DNA of 21,012 nt, taken from NCBI GenBank assembly GCA_045123075.1, contig JBGVIJ010000055.1, forward strand, positions 1 to 21,012, written 5' to 3'. How positions within the stretch are numbered: position 1 is the stretch's first letter; each line of letters begins with the position of its first letter. The position numbers were made by a program, and so were the translations under genes. The notes under the pieces are model-generated. The model was not told the origin of the DNA and did not search any database. It saw only the letters and a list, made by a program, of their open reading frames with translations. Positions 1 to 7,836 of the stretch are shown in pieces. This DNA is from JAHHUH01 sp045123075 (lineage in GTDB: Bacteria; Bacillota; Negativicutes; Acidaminococcales; Acidaminococcaceae).

Positions 1-1190
1 TTTTATTGATGGATTCCTTTGGTATTGGTTATGCTCACGACGCAAAAGTTTATGGTGACGAGGGAGCGGATACCTTAGGTCATATCTGTCAATGGTTTAA
101 AGAAAATAGTGAGCGTCCGTTATACTTGCCTAATCTGGCAAAGCTTGGTTTACAATCGGCGGCAGAACTTAGTCGCGGGGAGAAGCTTCCTGCTGATTTA
201 GGTGCAGCTTACGAGCGTGGGGCATATACCTACGCAGAAGAAGTTAGCAAAGGTAAGGACACTTTAAGCGGACATTGGGAGATTGCAGGCGTTCCTGTAG
301 ATTTCGATTGGGGATATTTTCCTGAAGTGCCCAAATGCTTTCCGCAAGAATTGGTGGACGCCTTAATTAAAGAAGGAAATTTGCCCGGTGTTCTGGGCGA
401 ACGTCACGCTTCCGGTACTCAAATCATCGAAGAATTAGGTGAGGAGCACGTGCGTACCTGCAAGCCAATCATTTATACTTCTGCTGATAGCGTACTGCAA
501 ATTGCTGCTCACGAAGAATCTTTCGGTTTGGAACGCTTGTATGAACTTTGCAAGCTTGCTTTCAAGCTGGTGCAACCTTATAAAATTGCGCGCGTTATTG
601 CCCGTCCCTTTGTTGGTACTTGTGCGGAAGATTTTACTCGCACTACTAATCGTCACGATTACGCAGTGCCTGCTCCTAAGGAAACATTGCTTGATAAAAT
701 CGTAGAATGTGGTGGCAACGTGTACGCTGTTGGCAAAATTGCCGACATCTTCGCACATAGAGGCATAACTAAGCATTATGCAGCAGGTGGTCTTGATAAT
801 ATTATCGAGGGTACTAAACAAGCAGTGCTTGATGCGCCTGATAACACTTTGGTTTTTGCCAATTTTGTAGATTTTGATTCTTCCTTCGGTCACAGAAGAG
901 ATGTTGAAGGTTATGGCAAAGCATTGGAGGCTTTTGATGCTCGCCTGCCGGAAATCTTGGCTAACGTGAAAGACGGTGATTTAGTTTTAATCACTGCTGA
1001 TCACGGTAACGACCCTACTTGGGAAGGAACTGATCACACTCGTGAAAAAATACCCGTACTGTTCTTTGGCAGTGATGTTCAAAATAAAGAACTTACACCG
1101 ATGAAAACTTTTGCTGACATCGGACAAACCATTGCAAGCTTTATGAATATTGAGCCTACTGAAACTGGTACGAAAGCAGATTTGTTCTAA
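1..1190 (+). CDS. deoB: phosphopentomutase DeoB (5'-truncated by window edge)
   Basis: Cytosolic, Mn-dependent phosphopentomutase of the alkaline-phosphatase superfamily; it interconverts (deoxy)ribose-1-phosphate and (deoxy)ribose-5-phosphate in nucleoside salvage. The open frame begins at base 3 (Leu-Leu-Met-Asp-Ser-Phe-Gly-Ile-Gly) with no start codon preceded by a ribosome site, so the first few residues (normally a short beta strand before DSFGIG) lie outside the window. The family hallmarks are visible in order: DSFGIG with the metal-binding Asp, GADTLGH with the phosphorylated Thr region, SGHWEIAG, HASGTQIIEELG, YTSADSVLQIAAHEE, VDFDSSFGHRRD, and the C-terminal metal motifs TADHGNDPTW and GTDHTREKIPVL. 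The remaining 395 codons are close to the usual family length. A secreted-protein gene follows after 22 nt with no terminator between, so the two are probably co-transcribed. Confidence 0.95.
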   Translation, partial: LLMDSFGIGYAHDAKVYGDEGADTLGHICQWFKENSERPLYLPNLAKLGLQSAAELSRGEKLPADLGAAYERGAYTYAEEVSKGKDTLSGHWEIAGVPVDFDWGYFPEVPKCFPQELVDALIKEGNLPGVLGERHASGTQIIEELGEEHVRTCKPIIYTSADSVLQIAAHEESFGLERLYELCKLAFKLVQPYKIARVIARPFVGTCAEDFTRTTNRHDYAVPAPKETLLDKIVECGGNVYAVGKIADIFAHRGITKHYAAGGLDNIIEGTKQAVLDAPDNTLVFANFVDFDSSFGHRRDVEGYGKALEAFDARLPEILANVKDGDLVLITADHGNDPTWEGTDHTREKIPVLFFGSDVQNKELTPMKTFADIGQTIASFMNIEPTETGTKADLF

Positions 1191-1212
1191 ATATATTATA
1201 GGAGGTGCTTCC

Positions 1213-1779
1213 ATGAAAAAGTTATTTGCTGTATTAACCTTGCTGTTGGTGATGATTTTTGGGATTGGTGCACCGCAAACTGCACAAGCTGCCTTTGATG
1301 AAAAGCCTGTAGGCTTTGTTGTTATTGATAAAAGTGGTAACTTGGATGCTCCAACTTATAAAGAATGGCGTACTGTTACTAAATGGGCGTATCGCTTTCC
1401 TAACTATAAGATTGTAGAAAACGGCTTGCCTCAAGAAGTTGTAGGTAGCGTTTTAAGTAAAAAGGTTAAAGTTGATAACGCTTTGCTGAAAGCTTTGGCA
1501 GATGAAAGTAAAGTAGATGTGCTCGTAATTGTTAAAGTTTACGATATGAACGATACTATTGTGAGCGGCTTTAGTTCTCGCGAAGATGATGGACCTTTCG
1601 TTTTAGTAGAGCTTTCTGCTGATATGTACGTTTATAAAAAAGACGGCGACAAACTTTTAAAGAAACGTTTCCGTGAGCGCGAAATAAAAGATATGGGCAA
1701 TTACGACCGTCCGCAAGAAACTATTAAGTGGGCTTTGGCTAACCTTGTTAACAAAATGGAAGGCAGACCTAAAATTTAA
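1213..1779 (+). CDS. secreted protein of unknown function
   Basis: 188 residues. The start is the ATG at 1213, preceded by GGAGGTG (1201-1207); an upstream in-frame extension into deoB is possible but has no ribosome site. Residues 1-26 form a typical signal peptide (MKK, hydrophobic core, then AQA before A27), so the mature chain of about 162 residues is exported. The mature part alternates hydrophobic strands and charged stretches and contains VDVLVIVKVYDMND and a basic helix near the C terminus (KLLKKRFREREIKDMG). There are no further membrane segments and no cysteines in the mature part. I do not recognise the family. It follows deoB directly and ends just before a strong terminator, so it is probably the last gene of that transcript; a link to nucleoside metabolism is not supported by anything in its sequence. 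Confidence 0.8.
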   Translation: MKKLFAVLTLLLVMIFGIGAPQTAQAAFDEKPVGFVVIDKSGNLDAPTYKEWRTVTKWAYRFPNYKIVENGLPQEVVGSVLSKKVKVDNALLKALADESKVDVLVIVKVYDMNDTIVSGFSSREDDGPFVLVELSADMYVYKKDGDKLLKKRFREREIKDMGNYDRPQETIKWALANLVNKMEGRPKI

Positions 1780-1792
1780 TAGAAGAAAAAAC

Positions 1793-1826
1793 AAAGGGTT
1801 CTCTCAATTTTGAGAGAACCCTTTTA
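1793..1826. terminator. bidirectional intrinsic terminator
   Basis: A 15-bp perfect inverted repeat (AAAGGGTTCTCTCAA at 1793-1807 and its complement at 1810-1824) lies between two convergent genes. It starts and ends with A/T runs, so it can terminate the deoB transcript on the plus strand and the MBL-fold gene on the minus strand. Confidence 0.9.
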
Positions 1827-1846
1827 ATATTTAATGGAAGCTTTGC

Positions 1847-2635
1847 TTAAAACTCAATTACATCACCGGTAGCGATGTAGTTCAGTTTGGGCATTTGCGC
1901 TTTCAGATAATCGTATTGTTCAGTACCGGTGCAGTGGCAAGTATAGTAGGTTGCACCGTATTCGTTAAGGATGGCAGCGGATTTGTCCAAGGTTTCTGCG
2001 TCTTCGCCTTCAGTAGTAAGACGGAAGAAGTGGAAGCCACCGATGAGGATGTTAGGTTTTAACCATTCCATAATGTTGAGGATGCCTTTGTGAGAGCAAC
2101 CACTGATAACGATGCGTTTACTATTTTCTTCAATAATAAGATATTGTTCGTGGAGGAAATCATCAGGGATGAATTCGCCATCTACTAATTTGTTCAGACC
2201 GTAGGGGTCAGCAAAGTATTTTGCTTCACGGTCGTTGCAGTTAAGCAGGGTAATGTTTTCGGAAAGTTTGATAGGTTCGCTGGTCAGAACGAAGCGGGGA
2301 TTACCTTCCAAACCTTCGGGGATGCTTACGTTAAAATCAGTACCGGAGTAATATTGGTTGAACCCTTTATTGCTAATGTAAATGGGAGCGTGGTTGTTAA
2401 TTTCGATAAACTTTGCCAAGCCGCCACCATGGTCGTAGTGACCGTGGCTGATTGCAGCAAAGTCTACTGCTTTTAAATCAACACCCATTTTTTCTGCGTT
2501 GTCTGCAAATTTTTCAGAAGCACCGGTATCAAATAAAATCTTTTTGCCATCAGCTTCAATATAAAGGCTTAAACCATGTTCGCAAGCCAAACATTCATCG
2601 TGAGAAATGTTCTCCATCAAAGCATATATCTTCAT
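1847..2635 (-). CDS. metallo-beta-lactamase-fold hydrolase
   Basis: 262 residues, start ATG at 2635-2633 with AAAGGAGCG upstream on the minus strand. The metal-binding signature H-x-H-x-D-H is intact as HGHYDH (H64, H66, D68, H69), preceded by LFDTGAS (D36), with a later SGCSHKGI loop and IGGFHFF segment supplying further candidate metal ligands. This arrangement resembles the MBL subgroup related to archaeal MJ0936/ribofuranosylaminobenzene phosphate synthase-like proteins, widespread in anaerobes and mostly uncharacterised. A CHC motif near the C terminus (YYTCHCTG) is typical of this subgroup. No signal peptide or membrane segment, so cytosolic. It is a single-gene unit with its own promoter and shares a terminator with the convergent deoB unit. 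The substrate cannot be told from sequence. Confidence 0.85.
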   Translation of the reverse strand: MKIYALMENISHDECLACEHGLSLYIEADGKKILFDTGASEKFADNAEKMGVDLKAVDFAAISHGHYDHGGGLAKFIEINNHAPIYISNKGFNQYYSGTDFNVSIPEGLEGNPRFVLTSEPIKLSENITLLNCNDREAKYFADPYGLNKLVDGEFIPDDFLHEQYLIIEENSKRIVISGCSHKGILNIMEWLKPNILIGGFHFFRLTTEGEDAETLDKSAAILNEYGATYYTCHCTGTEQYDYLKAQMPKLNYIATGDVIEF

Positions 2636-2663
2636 AAAATCACGCTCCTTTTCGTATAGAAAA

Positions 2664-2692
2664 ATTCTATAATATTTTAGAATTTATCGCAA
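2664..2692 (-). promoter_or_regulatory. promoter of the MBL-fold gene
   Basis: On the minus strand, -35 TTGCGA (2692-2687), a 17-nt spacer and -10 TAGAAT (2669-2664) lie about 30 nt upstream of the start codon. A perfect 8-bp dyad (AAATTCTA 2662-2669, TAGAATTT 2678-2685) overlaps the -10 and spacer and may be an operator. Confidence 0.55.
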
Positions 2693-2724
2693 GTTTTTAA
2701 GCGAATGCTTCTGTAAAAAACTGC

Positions 2725-2753
2725 TTGAAATTTTATATTTTTTAGTTTGTAAA
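2725..2753 (+). promoter_or_regulatory. possible second upstream promoter
   Basis: TTGAAA (2725-2730), 17-nt spacer, TGTAAA (2748-2753, a 4/6 match). The nonamer TGCTTGAAA occurs twice, at 2722-2730 and 2755-2763, exactly 33 bp apart, so both potential -35 elements sit in the same context. It could equally be a repeated regulator site. Confidence 0.3.
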
Positions 2754-2757
2754 ATGC

Positions 2758-2786
2758 TTGAAAAACTGCGTCGAAAGGTGTATATT
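2758..2786 (+). promoter_or_regulatory. main promoter of the hydrogenase operon
   Basis: TTGAAA (2758-2763), 17-nt spacer, TATATT (2781-2786), giving a transcript start near 2793 and a leader of about 50 nt before the first gene. It fits a vegetative sigma-A promoter. No inverted repeat that would suggest an attenuator lies in the leader. Confidence 0.65.
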
Positions 2787-2844
2787 AACTAAGTTAAAAG
2801 TGATAATTTTATGAACAATATTTTTTTAATAAAAGGTGATGCTG

Positions 2845-4830
2845 ATGGAAATGTTTTTAGCCGCCGTGCTGTGTTACAGCGTAGGCATTTTAACTGTCTT
2901 TGCGCCCCATCATATGCAGATGATGGCACACTATGTTGCAAATTTGGCTGCTGTTATGGGCAGTGGTTTGGTCTTCTTTAATGCTTGGTCAATTTTGGCA
3001 AGTGACACGCCAGTCCGAGCCTTAAGATGGGGGAATTATGTTATGACCTGTGATGGTTGGAGTGCTGCCTTTTTAATGCTTACCGGTCTTGCAGGTATCA
3101 TCGCCAGCATTTACGCTCTTGGTTATGCTGAAAGCTATGAAGGCAAGCGTTTACGTATTCTCAATGGCCTCTGGAATATGTTTATCTGTTCCATGGTGCT
3201 TGTACTTTTGGCAGGCGATGCTTTGAGCTTCTTGTTGTTCTGGGAAATTATGGCTGTTGCTTCCTTCTTGCTGGTAAATCACGAAGCAGAAAAGCGTACT
3301 ACTTGGAATGCTGCTTACCAATATTTGGTAATGACTTCCATCGGTACTGCAGCAATTATGATTGCTTTCTTCTTGACTACTACTCACAGTGAAGGCTTTA
3401 GCTTTGCACAAATGGCAAATAACACTTTGGCAGGCGGTATGCTGCACGCAACTTTTGCTGCTGCGTTCATTGGTTTTGCTTTGAAAGCAGGCCTTGTGCC
3501 TTTGCACGTTTGGTTGCCCAACGCTCATCCTGCTGCGCCCAGTCACGTATCCGCACTGATGAGCGGTGTTATGCTTAAAATTGCTCTTTACGGCTTTGGT
3601 CGTTTTATGTTTAACTTCTTGCCGGAATGGAATTACTGGTGGGCAGTTATCGTTATGGTTATTGGTTTGGTTTCTGCATTCTTGGGCGTTTTGTATGCTC
3701 AAATGGAAGTGGATATCAAACGTATCTTGGCATATTCTTCCGTTGAAAACATGGGCATTATCTTTGCTGCCTTTGGTTGCGGTATGCTCCTTAAAGTTGT
3801 TACTGATTCCAGCTGGTGCCAAATCGGTTTCCTTGCTGCGCTCTTGCACGCTTTCAACCATTCTATTATGAAAGTGTTGATGTTTATGAGTGCTGGTAGC
3901 ATTATGCATGGTACCGGTAGCAAAAACTTGGAACTTTTTGGTGGTTTGGCTCGTAAAATGCCTTACACTGCTATCTTCACCTTTATTGGTGCTATGGGGC
4001 TTTCCGCGTTACCTTTAACCAACGGTTTTGTAGGCGAGTGGATGGTACTGCAAAGCTTTATCACTCTTGGCCATAATGGTTTAACTCAAGATGTACGCAT
4101 CTGGACTGCCTTGGGGTTTGTGCTCATGGGCTTGACCGGTGCTCTTGCTTTGGGTTGCTTTGTTCGTTACTTTGGCATTACCTTCCTTGGTGCTGCTCGT
4201 AGCAAACTTGTTGAACACGCTCACGAAAGCGATACCTTTATGTTGGCAGCAATGGGTGTAAGCAGTGCTTTAGTATTATTGGTAGGTATTTTCCCTGCAT
4301 ATGTAATTGAACTGCTGTGCCGTGCAATTGGTATGAGCGATTATATGGTGCTTGGCGTAGGCGGCCGTATGATTTGGAGCGGTAGTGGTACTTTTGTAAC
4401 CTTTAACCCGATGCTTCTTGCTGTGGCTTTAGGTATCATTGGCGTTGTAATTTTGGTGTTTGTTGTACGCAAAGGTGTATGCATTGAAAAAGATGTTGTT
4501 TGGAACTGTGGTACTTATCCTACTGCGCGTCAACAATATTCTGCAACCGGTTTCTCCAAACCGGTACGTCGTGCCTTTGACTACTTGCTCAAACCTAAGC
4601 GTGAACGTACTTATACTCAAAACGACCATTCCTATTTTGGTCGCAAGCTTTTCTACAAGCTGGAAATTCCTGATATGATTACTGAAAAATTGTATCAACC
4701 GTTTAATAAATATTTTGTTAGTGTGTCTGCGTTCCTCCGTCGTTTGCAACAAGGCAGCGTAAGGCTTTATGTAAGTTATGTTATGGTAGCAATGGTATTA
4801 GTTCTGGTTTGGGGGGCGATTTATAAATGA
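2845..4830 (+). CDS. hyfB: hydrogenase membrane subunit HyfB-like (antiporter-like)
   Basis: 661 residues, integral membrane protein of the NuoL/Mrp antiporter-like superfamily and close in length to E. coli HyfB/HycC (about 670). The start is placed at ATG 2845, 8 nt after AAAAGG (2831-2836); GTG 2836 and ATG 2839 are in frame but overlap or abut the ribosome site. Most of the chain is transmembrane helices. Family motifs include LFWEIMAVASFLLVNHE, the lysine-bearing GFALKAGLVPLHVWLPNAHPA segment, the VSALMSGVMLK helix, and DIKRILAYSSVENMG. The C-terminal domain with WNCGTYPTARQQYSATGFSKP is specific to the HyfB/HycC branch rather than NuoL. It is expected to conduct ions coupled to the hydrogenase reaction. 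First gene of a seven-gene operon; its TGA overlaps the next ATG. Confidence 0.93.
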   Translation: MEMFLAAVLCYSVGILTVFAPHHMQMMAHYVANLAAVMGSGLVFFNAWSILASDTPVRALRWGNYVMTCDGWSAAFLMLTGLAGIIASIYALGYAESYEGKRLRILNGLWNMFICSMVLVLLAGDALSFLLFWEIMAVASFLLVNHEAEKRTTWNAAYQYLVMTSIGTAAIMIAFFLTTTHSEGFSFAQMANNTLAGGMLHATFAAAFIGFALKAGLVPLHVWLPNAHPAAPSHVSALMSGVMLKIALYGFGRFMFNFLPEWNYWWAVIVMVIGLVSAFLGVLYAQMEVDIKRILAYSSVENMGIIFAAFGCGMLLKVVTDSSWCQIGFLAALLHAFNHSIMKVLMFMSAGSIMHGTGSKNLELFGGLARKMPYTAIFTFIGAMGLSALPLTNGFVGEWMVLQSFITLGHNGLTQDVRIWTALGFVLMGLTGALALGCFVRYFGITFLGAARSKLVEHAHESDTFMLAAMGVSSALVLLVGIFPAYVIELLCRAIGMSDYMVLGVGGRMIWSGSGTFVTFNPMLLAVALGIIGVVILVFVVRKGVCIEKDVVWNCGTYPTARQQYSATGFSKPVRRAFDYLLKPKRERTYTQNDHSYFGRKLFYKLEIPDMITEKLYQPFNKYFVSVSAFLRRLQQGSVRLYVSYVMVAMVLVLVWGAIYK

Positions 4831-5714
4831 TGAATGAAATGCTCATGAATTTATTATATTGCCTTGGTCAGGCTGTACTTTTCTTGCTGGTTGCTCCTCT
4901 TGTAAGCGGTATTGTGAAAAAGCTGAAAGCTTTCATGCAAAATCGTGTGGGCAGCAGTATTTTCCAAGAATACTTTGATATTTACAAATGGTGGCGCAAA
5001 CCTACTATGCTTACTCCGCACACCAGCATAGTGTTCATTGCTGCACCTTGCGTGTACTTTATCACTACTTTGGCGGCGGCAAGTATGTTGCCTAATTTCT
5101 TTGGTGGCAAAGTAAATTTTGGTGATGTTTTTGTTTTTGTTTACCTCTTTGCTTTAGGTCGCTTCTTCATGGCAGTATCTTCCATGGATGCGGCAACTGC
5201 TTTTGGCGGTATGGGTGGTAGCCGTGAAGTTTACATTGCAGCTTTCGTTGAACCGGTAATCATGCTTGGTATTTTGTCCAATACTTTGCACACCGGTAGT
5301 ACTTCTTTGAGTGGCATGACCTTGAACCCTAATGAAGTAAACTTAACTGTAGCAGGCGTGCTCACCGGCATTGCTTTTTTCCTGGTGATGCTTGCAGAAA
5401 ATGCACGCATCCCCGTAGATAACCCTGATACCCATTTGGAATTGACCATGGTTCACGAATGTATGACTTTGGAATATTCCGGCAGACTTTTGAGTCTGAT
5501 TCATTGGGCAAGTCAATTGAAACTGTTGGTTTTTCTGTTAATCTTCTCCTTGCTGTACTTCCCCTTGGAATTGCCTTTGGCACTTAAAGTGCTTATTGGC
5601 GCAGCTGGCGTTAGTGTGATGGAAACCTTGAATAACAAAATGCGTTTGTTCAAAGTACGCATTTATTTGGCAGCTGCAGGCATTATGATGTTCTTGGCAG
5701 TTGTAGCACGTTAA
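4827..5714 (+). CDS. hyfC: hydrogenase membrane anchor subunit HyfC-like (NuoH family)
   Basis: 295 residues, multi-spanning membrane protein homologous to complex I NuoH and to HycD/HyfC, which anchors the peripheral large and small subunits to the membrane. Visible signatures are the N-terminal RVGSSIFQEYFDIYKWWRKP cytoplasmic loop, SSMDAATAFGGMGGSREVY, and the highly conserved ENARIPVDNPDTHLELTM-VHE loop whose acidic residues face the cavity next to the catalytic subunits. The start ATG at 4827 overlaps the hyfB stop (ATGA) and has GGGGGGCG just upstream, indicating translational coupling. The length is close to E. coli HycD/HyfC (about 305-315). Confidence 0.93.
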   Translation: MMNEMLMNLLYCLGQAVLFLLVAPLVSGIVKKLKAFMQNRVGSSIFQEYFDIYKWWRKPTMLTPHTSIVFIAAPCVYFITTLAAASMLPNFFGGKVNFGDVFVFVYLFALGRFFMAVSSMDAATAFGGMGGSREVYIAAFVEPVIMLGILSNTLHTGSTSLSGMTLNPNEVNLTVAGVLTGIAFFLVMLAENARIPVDNPDTHLELTMVHECMTLEYSGRLLSLIHWASQLKLLVFLLIFSLLYFPLELPLALKVLIGAAGVSVMETLNNKMRLFKVRIYLAAAGIMMFLAVVAR

Positions 5715-5725
5715 GGAGGTAAGCT

Positions 5726-6355
5726 GTGGAGTATATAGTAGTAGCGCTCATGTTTGTAGTGTTCCTGCAAACTCGCATTATGGATTTGCGTCGCGCAGTT
5801 TATTGTCTTGGTGTGCAATCTGCAATTATTGCGGCTGCTTGTCTTGTTATTGGTATGAGCCATGGTGGCGGTTTGCATGCTTTTTTGCCCGGTGTTCTTA
5901 CCATTGCGGTTAAGGTAATCTTTATTCCTTACGCTATTTTAAAAGTTGTGCGTAATTTGCAGGATGAAACTGAAATTGTTAGCGATATTAATGTTAACTA
6001 TTCTACTGCGGTAGCGGCTTGTGCCTTGGGCTTAAGCTATATGGTTTTTGATAGCCTGCTGCCTCATTTTGAAGGTCGCGATATTTTAGCGTCCTCTTTG
6101 TTTATGATTATGACAGGCTTAATTCTTATCGTAATGCGCAGTCGTGCCATTATGCAAATGATTGGCCTGATTACCTTGGAAAACGGTATCTATCTTTTTG
6201 GCCTTGTTATGACCGAAGGTTTGCCCATCATCATCGAATTGGGCGTTTTCCTTGATGTGTTGATTGCAGTTGTAATTTTGGTAATTTTGACCAGCCGCTT
6301 GCGTGTGTCCTTCAAAACTACCGATACCAACCAACTGACCAAATTGAAGGGGTGA
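5726..6355 (+). CDS. hyfE: hydrogenase membrane subunit HyfE-like
   Basis: 209 residues, start GTG at 5726 with a near-consensus ribosome site AAGGAGGT (5713-5720, 5-nt spacing). HyfE is a small membrane protein whose C-terminal part resembles NuoK; here the segment MIGLITLENGIYLFGLVM followed by LPIIIELGVFLDVLIAV carries the expected membrane-buried glutamates, and the tail LTSRLRVSFKTTDTNQLTKLKG is typical of HyfE. About six hydrophobic segments are visible. The E. coli hyf operon has a HyfE while hyc does not, so its presence marks this cluster as Hyf/Ehr-like. It lies 11 nt after hyfC and 4 nt before hyfF. Confidence 0.9.
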   Translation: MEYIVVALMFVVFLQTRIMDLRRAVYCLGVQSAIIAAACLVIGMSHGGGLHAFLPGVLTIAVKVIFIPYAILKVVRNLQDETEIVSDINVNYSTAVAACALGLSYMVFDSLLPHFEGRDILASSLFMIMTGLILIVMRSRAIMQMIGLITLENGIYLFGLVMTEGLPIIIELGVFLDVLIAVVILVILTSRLRVSFKTTDTNQLTKLKG

Positions 6356-6359
6356 GAGT

Positions 6360-7835
6360 ATGCTGAATTTAATTATTGCGCTTTTAGTTCTTCCCCCTCT
6401 GTGTGCCGTTGCGGTATTGAAAGGTAATTTTGATAACAACCAATTACACTGGCTCCATCGTATGACTGCAACCGGTGTTGGCCTTTGCGTAGCAGGTATT
6501 CTTTACTCTTTGAATCCTGCTGTTCCTTTTAACAGTGAGTATTTCTACATCGACGCTTTAAGTGCGTGGATGCTGATGATTATTACCACTTTGTACTTGG
6601 CTGCAAGCTGGACTGCTCGTTCCTATCTTACCCGCGAAGAAATTTGTGGTATTTTGAAAGGTGAACGTTTGCAAACCGGACGTTATTTCGCTTTAATGCA
6701 ACTTTTTGTTTGGACCATGTTTATCGTACTTCTGGTAAAGAACTTGGGCTTGATGTGGGTAGCAATCGAAGCAACTACTTTGATTTCTGCGCTCTTGATT
6801 TCCTTTAAATTTACCCGTGCTGCTTTGGAAGCTACTTGGAAGTACGTTATGGTTTGCACCGTAGGTATCTGCTTGGCGCTCTTAGGTACTTTGATTTTGT
6901 ACTATGCACAAATTAGTGCGTTGGGCAGTGAAAAAGCACTTAGTTGGCTTTACTTGCACCAACACGCAATAATTCTTGATCCTGCGCTTACCAAATTAGC
7001 GTTGATGTTCATTTTGATTGGTTATGGAACTAAAATTGGTATGGCGCCTATGCACACCTGGTTGCCTGATGCTTATGCGGAAGCTCCGTCTCTTACTAGT
7101 GGTATGCTTTCCGGTGCGTTGTGTACTTGTGCGTTATACGTTATGATGCGTAACCTTGTTATCCTGCTTCCTACTGCAGGTGCAGAAATGATGGGTAGCA
7201 TGGTGCTTTTCTTTGCTATCTTGACCGTTGCCATTGCTGTTCCTTTCGTTGTTGTTCAACGTGACGTAAAACGTATTTTGGCATATTCCTCTATGGAAAA
7301 CATCGGTATTATGATGGCTGGTGTGGGCGTTTTCACCGCTTTCTCCTTGAAAGCAGTACTGCTTCACATGTATAGCCATGCTATGATTAAATTTGTATTG
7401 TTCTATATCGCAGGTACCATCATTCAAGAATATCAAACTCGTAATATGATGCGTATTCACGGTATGATGGGCGATGTTCCTCATACTGCTACTTTCTGGC
7501 TGGCAGGTATGCTTGGTATTTTGGGATTGCCTCCCATGGGCTTGTTCTTCAGCAAGTTCTACATTTTGACAGATATGTTCCGTCAAGGTCATTGGGTAGC
7601 TGGTGGCTTGTTAATTTTGCTTTTGACCGGTGTGCTCATTGGTATTTTGTACCATGGTATGCGTATGCTGTGCGATATTCCTAAACGTAACCCGTTGGGG
7701 GATCTGCTTGGTAAAATTGATGTGCCTGTATTGGCAACCTTGCTGATTTTGACTTGCATTGTTGGTGCAGGCTTTGAAAGAATCACTTGGATTAATAAAC
7801 TTTTAGATAATGCTGTAAAGGTAATAGGAGGCTAA
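6360..7835 (+). CDS. hyfF: hydrogenase membrane subunit HyfF-like (antiporter-like)
   Basis: 491 residues, second antiporter-like subunit (NuoL/M/N superfamily), start ATG 6360 with GAAGGGGTGA upstream overlapping the hyfE stop. Conserved features are the helix with IEATTLISALLISF, the lysine-containing GYGTKIGMAPMHTWLPDAYAEAPS, SGMLSGALCTCALY, the RDVKRILAYSSMENIGIM segment and HMYSHAMIKFVLFYIAG. E. coli Hyf has three such proteins (HyfB, D and F); here only two are present and no HyfD lies between, so this is the simpler six-subunit version. It is predicted to be part of the ion-translocating membrane arm. Confidence 0.91.
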   Translation: MLNLIIALLVLPPLCAVAVLKGNFDNNQLHWLHRMTATGVGLCVAGILYSLNPAVPFNSEYFYIDALSAWMLMIITTLYLAASWTARSYLTREEICGILKGERLQTGRYFALMQLFVWTMFIVLLVKNLGLMWVAIEATTLISALLISFKFTRAALEATWKYVMVCTVGICLALLGTLILYYAQISALGSEKALSWLYLHQHAIILDPALTKLALMFILIGYGTKIGMAPMHTWLPDAYAEAPSLTSGMLSGALCTCALYVMMRNLVILLPTAGAEMMGSMVLFFAILTVAIAVPFVVVQRDVKRILAYSSMENIGIMMAGVGVFTAFSLKAVLLHMYSHAMIKFVLFYIAGTIIQEYQTRNMMRIHGMMGDVPHTATFWLAGMLGILGLPPMGLFFSKFYILTDMFRQGHWVAGGLLILLLTGVLIGILYHGMRMLCDIPKRNPLGDLLGKIDVPVLATLLILTCIVGAGFERITWINKLLDNAVKVIGG

Positions 7836-7836
7836 T

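Noticed and set aside
435..893. 152-codon open frame on the minus strand inside deoB
   Set aside because: It lies fully opposite a well-conserved gene, has no ribosome site and a composition rich in Cys/Ser/Ile as expected from an antisense shadow.
2811..2860. ATG at about 2811 opening an upstream frame overlapping the start of hyfB
   Set aside because: Only a weak AAGTGA precedes it, and the frame runs out of register into hyfB; a leader peptide cannot be supported.
3151..3909. 252-codon minus-strand open frame inside hyfB
   Set aside because: Low-complexity His/Gln/Asn-rich translation opposite a conserved membrane protein; an antisense artefact.
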